A stretch of DNA of 28,894 nt, from NCBI GenBank assembly GCA_034435275.1, contig DAOTXP010000292.1, positions 1 to 28,894 on the forward strand, given 5' to 3'. The notes beneath the pieces were generated by a model. It was not told the DNA's origin, ran no database searches, and saw only the letters and a program-made list of their open reading frames with translations. Positions within the stretch are counted from its first letter, which is position 1, and every line of letters begins with the position of its first letter. Positions 26,051-28,894 of this stretch are shown one piece after another. Source of the DNA: JBFMCC01 sp034435275 (GTDB taxonomy: Bacteria > Chloroflexota > Anaerolineae > Anaerolineales > Villigracilaceae). Position numbers and translations under genes: made by a program.

Positions 26051-26056
26051 ATTCTA
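26051..26056 (-). promoter_or_regulatory. -10 box for leaderless DUF559 gene
   Basis: TAGAAT on the minus strand, 6 bases before the ATG at 26044. Confidence 0.45.
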
Positions 26057-26249
26057 CCGAAAAACCCCTCTCCCGTCTCCCCTGAAGGGGAGAAGCCAAA
26101 GCCACTGCAAACCAAGTCCGCGCCAGCGGACAAGATAAAAGACTCGCCCATGCCCTTCCCTTCAGGGAAGGGGCAATTCAACACACCGAAAAACCACCAC
26201 AATCGGGGAAAGGTCCCTCTCTTCCCCTCCCCCGTTTGGATTGATGTAT
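26057..26249. repeat. Composite intergenic repeat, copy B
   Basis: Contains the palindrome CTCCCCTGAAGGGGAG (26077-26091), GAGAAGCCAAAGCC (26090-26103), a second palindrome CCCTTCCCTTCAGGGAAGGG near 26155-26175, and CTTCCCCTCCCCCGTTTGGA to about 26240, in the same order as copy A. A further inverted repeat, AACTCCGA (26265-26272) / TCGGAGTT, follows and could end the minus-strand BrnTA operon. Confidence 0.65.
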
Positions 26250-26295
26250 CGCGCAAACAAAAAACTCCGAAACTGCGAAGCGCTCGGAGTTCGCA

Positions 26296-26517
26296 CTACA
26301 AAATACTTTCTTTCTGTCGTTCTTCCATCAAGGTTTTCAATGCGCCAGTACCTTTCAACGAACCTCTTAATCTTCTGAGAGTTTCTCTGATCTGTTTTGA
26401 CTCCTTCGACTCGCTACCCATGATATTGCTTTCGTATTCCTTGAACCACTCACGGAAACGAGCCAAATCATCTGATGACAACTTTGCTATTGCTTGTTTG
26501 ATTTCTTCGAGATTCAT
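26296..26517 (-). CDS. Small helical protein in the BrnTA operon
   Basis: 73 residues. MNLEEIKQAIAKLSSDDLAR then FREWFKEYES resembles the N-terminal helices of many small antitoxin-like proteins (L-S-x-x-D/E-x-x-x-F-x-x-W). The C-terminal half is basic and Glu-rich. It begins 14 bases after the BrnA stop with AAGGAA in between, so it is co-transcribed. No specific family assigned. Confidence 0.6.
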   Translation of the reverse strand: MNLEEIKQAIAKLSSDDLARFREWFKEYESNIMGSESKESKQIRETLRRLRGSLKGTGALKTLMEERQKESIL

Positions 26518-26531
26518 ACCAAATTCCTTGC

Positions 26532-26789
26532 TTATTGCGCTATGCTTTGCAATTCCTCGCGCACGACCCGCCGCAACAATTCTTCCAAAGGCTGTTGCTG
26601 TTGATTCACATATTCGCGCAACGCCTGATTGATCAAGGTCTGGTAATTTCCGCCGCCTGCCGCCTCCACCGCGCCGCGAAACCAATCCAGAATATCATCG
26701 TCAATGCGGATGGTGATTCGGGTCTTGCCCTTCGGCACAGGGACGAGCGCGCCGCGTTTGCCTTTGCTGAAATCATATTCCTTCTTCAT
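26532..26789 (-). CDS. BrnA-type antitoxin (ribbon-helix-helix)
   Basis: 85 residues. KTRITIRIDDDILDWFRGAV, then GGGNYQTLINQALREYV, is the ribbon-helix-helix of the BrnA family, whose members bind their BrnT toxin and repress the operon. The ATG overlaps the BrnT stop (ATGA). The frame is intact even though brnT is broken. Confidence 0.87.
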   Translation of the reverse strand: MKKEYDFSKGKRGALVPVPKGKTRITIRIDDDILDWFRGAVEAAGGGNYQTLINQALREYVNQQQQPLEELLRRVVREELQSIAQ

Positions 26790-27054
26790 TTTTGCTCCTC
26801 ATACATCTTTCTTTCACGCGCTGTGGCTTTCCGCGCAGAGATGATTCGAATGAAAATGTCGCGAAACGTATACACCACAACCAAAATTCGACTCAGGAAA
26901 TCCCTGCCAATCGTAATGTAACGATCTTCGCGTTCATGCTCATCTTGAATGGTGATGGCGTTTTCACTTCGAACACGCCGACGGCATCTGCAAACCTGAC
27001 GCCGTGTTTCTTGTAGTTCGATTTGGCTTTGTTGGGATCCCATTCGTAGTTCAT
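26786..27054 (-). pseudogene. BrnT-type RNase toxin, frameshifted
   Basis: Read leftwards from ATG at 27052-27054: MNYEWDPNKAKSNYKKHGVR then FADAVGVFE, the exact opening of BrnT. Near 26967 the frame slips by one base and continues ENAITIQDEHEREDRYITIG, then a strand-rich core and IRIISARKATARERKMYEE. GTGTTCGAAGTGAAAAC looks like GTGTTCGAAGATGAAAAC with an A lost; 269 bases is one short of 270. BrnT is a RelE-fold ribonuclease toxin. As it stands no full-length toxin is made. Confidence 0.85.
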
Positions 27055-27062
27055 CGCCCTAA

Positions 27063-27068
27063 ATTATA
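27063..27068 (-). promoter_or_regulatory. -10 box of the brnTA operon
   Basis: TATAAT on the minus strand, 8 bases before the brnT ATG, no Shine-Dalgarno between. Confidence 0.45.
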
Positions 27069-27094
27069 TGCACAATTGTACACAGGCGCAAGGG

Positions 27095-27226
27095 GTTGCT
27101 TCTCTGGCTTGGAGACCCATCACATCCATCACCTGATAAACTCCCCTCTCCACTTGGAGAGGGGACGGGGGTGAGGTCCACACCCAACCCCGCTGACCAT
27201 CTCTTCCCCTCTCCCGTTTGGATTTT
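27095..27226. repeat. Composite intergenic repeat, copy C
   Basis: Holds CTCCCCTCTCCACTTGGAGA followed by GGGGACGGGGGTGAGGTC (27141-27178), which matches 28021-28058 at all but one base, and ends with TCTTCCCCTCTCCCGTTTGG (27202-27221). It lies between the divergent BrnTA and MntA/HepT modules; 27055-27267 holds no gene. Confidence 0.7.
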
Positions 27227-27244
27227 GACTTCACCAAGTAGTGC

Positions 27245-27250
27245 TATAAT
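27245..27250 (+). promoter_or_regulatory. -10 box of the intact mntA-hepT pair
   Basis: TATAAT at 27245-27250. TTGACT at 27225-27230 is a -35 candidate but the spacer is only 14 bases. Confidence 0.4.
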
Positions 27251-27267
27251 TTTCATGGATAAACGCC

Positions 27268-27573
27268 ATGCAAAAGAAAAAATTCCGCATTCCGCGCAAG
27301 AAAATCAGCGAGTTTTGCCGCCGCTGGGGAGTGGTGGAGTTCTCGTTATTCGGCTCGGCTTTGCGCTCGGACTTCCGTCCTGATAGCGATGTAGATGTGC
27401 TTGTCACATTCTCAAAAGAAGCGGAAATCAGCCTGTTCGATCTTGTCCAAATGCAACTGGATTTGGAGAAAATCTTCCATCGTCCTGTGGACATCATCGA
27501 GAAAGACGCGCTGGAAAACCCCTTTCGCAAGCGGGAAATCCTCAGAACCGCGCAGGTGATCTATGCCGCATAA
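27268..27573 (+). CDS. MntA-family nucleotidyltransferase antitoxin
   Basis: 101 residues. GSALRSDFRPDSDVD gives the minimal nucleotidyltransferase motif (G29, S30, D41, D43). It is only distantly similar to the MntA at 22664, so the two modules are not recent duplicates. It overlaps hepT by 11 bases. By family knowledge it AMPylates and silences the partner HepT. Confidence 0.87.
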   Translation: MQKKKFRIPRKKISEFCRRWGVVEFSLFGSALRSDFRPDSDVDVLVTFSKEAEISLFDLVQMQLDLEKIFHRPVDIIEKDALENPFRKREILRTAQVIYAA

Positions 27574-27904
27574 CGACAGGGACATGGCTTATCTGTGGGA
27601 CATGCGGAAATACGCTTTGGAAATCACTGAGATCATCAAAGGCGTTCCACATGCGAAGTTTGTCGAGAACAAAACAATTCGTTATGCCATCGAACGACTT
27701 CTTCTAATTGTCGGCGAAGCGGCAAATCATGTTTCCAAAGGGTTTCAGGAAAAACATCCAGAAATTGAGTGGGCGCAGATCATCGGCTTGCGAAATATTC
27801 TCGCGCATGAATACGGCGAAGTGAAAACGGACAAGATCTATCTTGCCGCCACAAAAGCCGTCCCTGCATTGCTGGAAAGTTTAGAATCACTGCTTCCAGA
27901 ATAA
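27563..27904 (+). CDS. HepT-like (DUF86) RNase toxin, intact
   Basis: 113 residues. GLRNILAHEYGEV carries R77-x4-H82-x-Y84, the RNase motif of HepT. IGE-like VGEAANHVSKGFQEKHPEIE, before it, is the conserved helical region; the broken homologue at 22335 has its TGA exactly within the same VGEAA/IGEAA segment. The frame is open throughout. With the upstream MntA it makes a complete type VII-like module. Confidence 0.88.
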   Translation: MPHNDRDMAYLWDMRKYALEITEIIKGVPHAKFVENKTIRYAIERLLLIVGEAANHVSKGFQEKHPEIEWAQIIGLRNILAHEYGEVKTDKIYLAATKAVPALLESLESLLPE

Positions 27905-28297
27905 TGTCGTTGGCAGGCGAAAACGCCCCTTTGCGAAGCACACCTTTAGGCGCCTCGCGTAGCGCCAAATGAAGAGAAGCCCAGACCTGCTCGAACAGGG
28001 CCGTGCCATCACCCGACAAACTCCCCTCTACACTTGGAGAGGGGACGGGGGTGAGGTCTCAGCGAAAATGCCCATCGCCGAGTCTCCCTCGCGTAGCGCC
28101 CCGCAGTGAAACGAAGGGGGCAAATTCGACGAGCCAAACAATAAATTTGCATCCCAAATCTCCATTGTCGTATTTGGGGGATCGCGAAGCAGTCCGAAGG
28201 ACAGATGGGGTTCCCCTCCCTCGCCCCTTTGCTTTTTACATAAATTTGTCTCAACCTGTCTATAAGGCCATGTAATTTAGAACATGCAATCTAGTTA
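27905..28297. repeat. Gene-free stretch of composite repeat, copy D
   Basis: No gene is supported in 27905-28332. The stretch contains GCGAAAACGCCCCTTTGCGA near 27918, GAGAAGCCCAGACC, the 38-base palindrome at 28021-28058 shared with copy C, CGCCGAGTCTCCC (28076-28088, shared with copy A), and GCGTAGCGCC twice (27957, 28092). It thus mixes blocks of the other copies in tandem. Confidence 0.6.
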
Positions 28298-28326
28298 TTG
28301 ACAAGGCTATCATATTATGATAGTCT
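28298..28326 (+). promoter_or_regulatory. DNA methyltransferase promoter with 17-bp palindrome in the spacer
   Basis: TTGACA (28298-28303), 17 bases, TAGTCT (28321-28326), then 6 bases to the ATG. CTATCATA-T-TATGATAG (28307-28323) fills the spacer and overlaps the -10. It probably binds a repressor, possibly a restriction-modification controller or the methyltransferase itself. Confidence 0.7.
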
Positions 28327-28332
28327 ATACAC

Positions 28333-28894
28333 ATGACAACCAAACAGAAGTTCAAAACGGTCTATTTTTCTGATTACCCTGGCGAATCGGCGAAAGAAAA
28401 ATCGCTGACAATGGCCTTTGGAAAACGCTATGAGGATTTGCACGAAGCAGTAAAAGGGCTTTCAAGCGCCGAAATACGTGGTTTATTGAACGTTGATTCC
28501 TATGAAAATTTAGTGCATTCGGCTCGTGCGGAAGACTTGCCATTAAATACTTACTGCTTACGGCAGATTAGCAAATCAATTCGGTCAGTGAAAGAAACGA
28601 GCGTCGCATACAACTATATTTTCGACCCAATTACAGTCACTTTTAAAGGCGGTGAAAAAGAACCTTTTGTTCGTTGGTATTCATACTTGGAAGGCTATTC
28701 TCCAGAATTCGTTGAAAATATTATTGATCGTTATATACCTAACGCAAAGCGCATTCTTGACCCGTTTGCTGGAACAGGCACAACAGCATTTGCTGTCTCA
28801 GAATTAGGCAAGGAAGCGTATTTCTGCGAAATCAATCCTGTACTCCAATTCATATCATTAACAAAAATCCAAATTCGTATGGCTAAATCTGCTG
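28333..28894 (+). CDS. DNA methyltransferase (N4-cytosine/N6-adenine type), N-terminal part
   Basis: The frame starts MTTKQKFKTVYFSDYPGESA and is open to the end of the window (187 codons). DPFAGTGTTAFAVSELGKEA near residues 156-175 is the SAM-binding motif I of DNA amino-methyltransferases of the D-P-F-x-G-[ST]-G-T type; YFCEINP follows as motif II. The catalytic (D/S/N)PP(Y/W/F) motif is not in the visible part, so it may lie downstream (circularly permuted order). About 150 residues precede motif I. Whether a restriction enzyme follows cannot be seen. GC content is clearly lower than in the backbone. Confidence 0.85.
   Translation, partial: MTTKQKFKTVYFSDYPGESAKEKSLTMAFGKRYEDLHEAVKGLSSAEIRGLLNVDSYENLVHSARAEDLPLNTYCLRQISKSIRSVKETSVAYNYIFDPITVTFKGGEKEPFVRWYSYLEGYSPEFVENIIDRYIPNAKRILDPFAGTGTTAFAVSELGKEAYFCEINPVLQFISLTKIQIRMAKSA

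Noticed and set aside
25649..26632. Long open frame of 327 codons on the + strand over the DUF559 gene
   Set aside because: It is antisense to the DUF559 copy and runs through the composite repeat; its translation has no domain and composition unlike a real protein.
22984..28100. CRISPR array as explanation of the repeated intergenic blocks
   Set aside because: Blocks are irregularly spaced, of mixed length and palindromic, without equal-length spacers; no cas gene is present.

Overview
The window looks like chromosomal DNA of an anaerobic or facultative Chloroflexota bacterium, most likely class Anaerolineae. This is inferred from fairly high GC, lipoproteins with Thr-Pro spacers after the lipobox, a coenzyme-F420-type luciferase-like oxidoreductase, and the mix of housekeeping families. 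No 16S or other decisive marker is present. TGA is a normal stop here: many intact genes end with it, often inside ATGA or GTGA overlaps.

Left and middle (1 to about 21.9 kb) form an ordinary chromosomal backbone, mostly on the + strand. It holds the tail of an alpha/beta-hydrolase peptidase, a creatininase-family protein with a degenerate extra half, a hot-dog thioesterase coupled to an M42 peptidase, an LLM oxidoreductase - GNAT - MazG-like translationally overlapping run, ClpC, a small DUF2283 pair whose first gene is frameshifted, and a minus-strand methyltransferase interrupted by two consecutive TGA codons. MsrA, a tRNA-dihydrouridine synthase, RadA, three lipoproteins around an Rrf2 regulator, urocanase, a PadR regulator with a HAAS-type membrane protein, an exported glycine-rich protein, a type I phosphodiesterase lipoprotein and a possible RibK-like protein follow. 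Several genes are separated by clear hairpin terminators.

Right (about 21.9 to 28.9 kb) is an accessory island, lower in GC and packed with small two-gene toxin-antitoxin-like modules: MntA/HepT with DUF2283 (minus, broken), a winged-helix/AbiEii-like nucleotidyltransferase pair (+), HigBA (minus), BrnTA plus a small third gene (minus, BrnT broken), and a second, intact MntA/HepT (+). Three DUF559 endonuclease-like copies (one whole, one 5'-truncated, one C-terminal scrap) lie among them. Between modules sit copies of a composite palindromic intergenic repeat. The window ends inside a DNA methyltransferase gene whose promoter spacer is a perfect palindrome.

Two patterns stand out. (1) In the broken modules the lesion falls in the toxin or in DUF2283, while the recognisable antitoxins MntA and BrnA stay open; all three frameshifts are single-base losses. 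(2) Many genes, particularly the toxin-antitoxin ones, have a -10 box ending 6 to 8 bases before the ATG with no ribosome binding site, which predicts leaderless transcripts. Several promoters carry a palindrome exactly between -35 and -10 (PadR, HigBA, DNA methyltransferase), consistent with autorepression.
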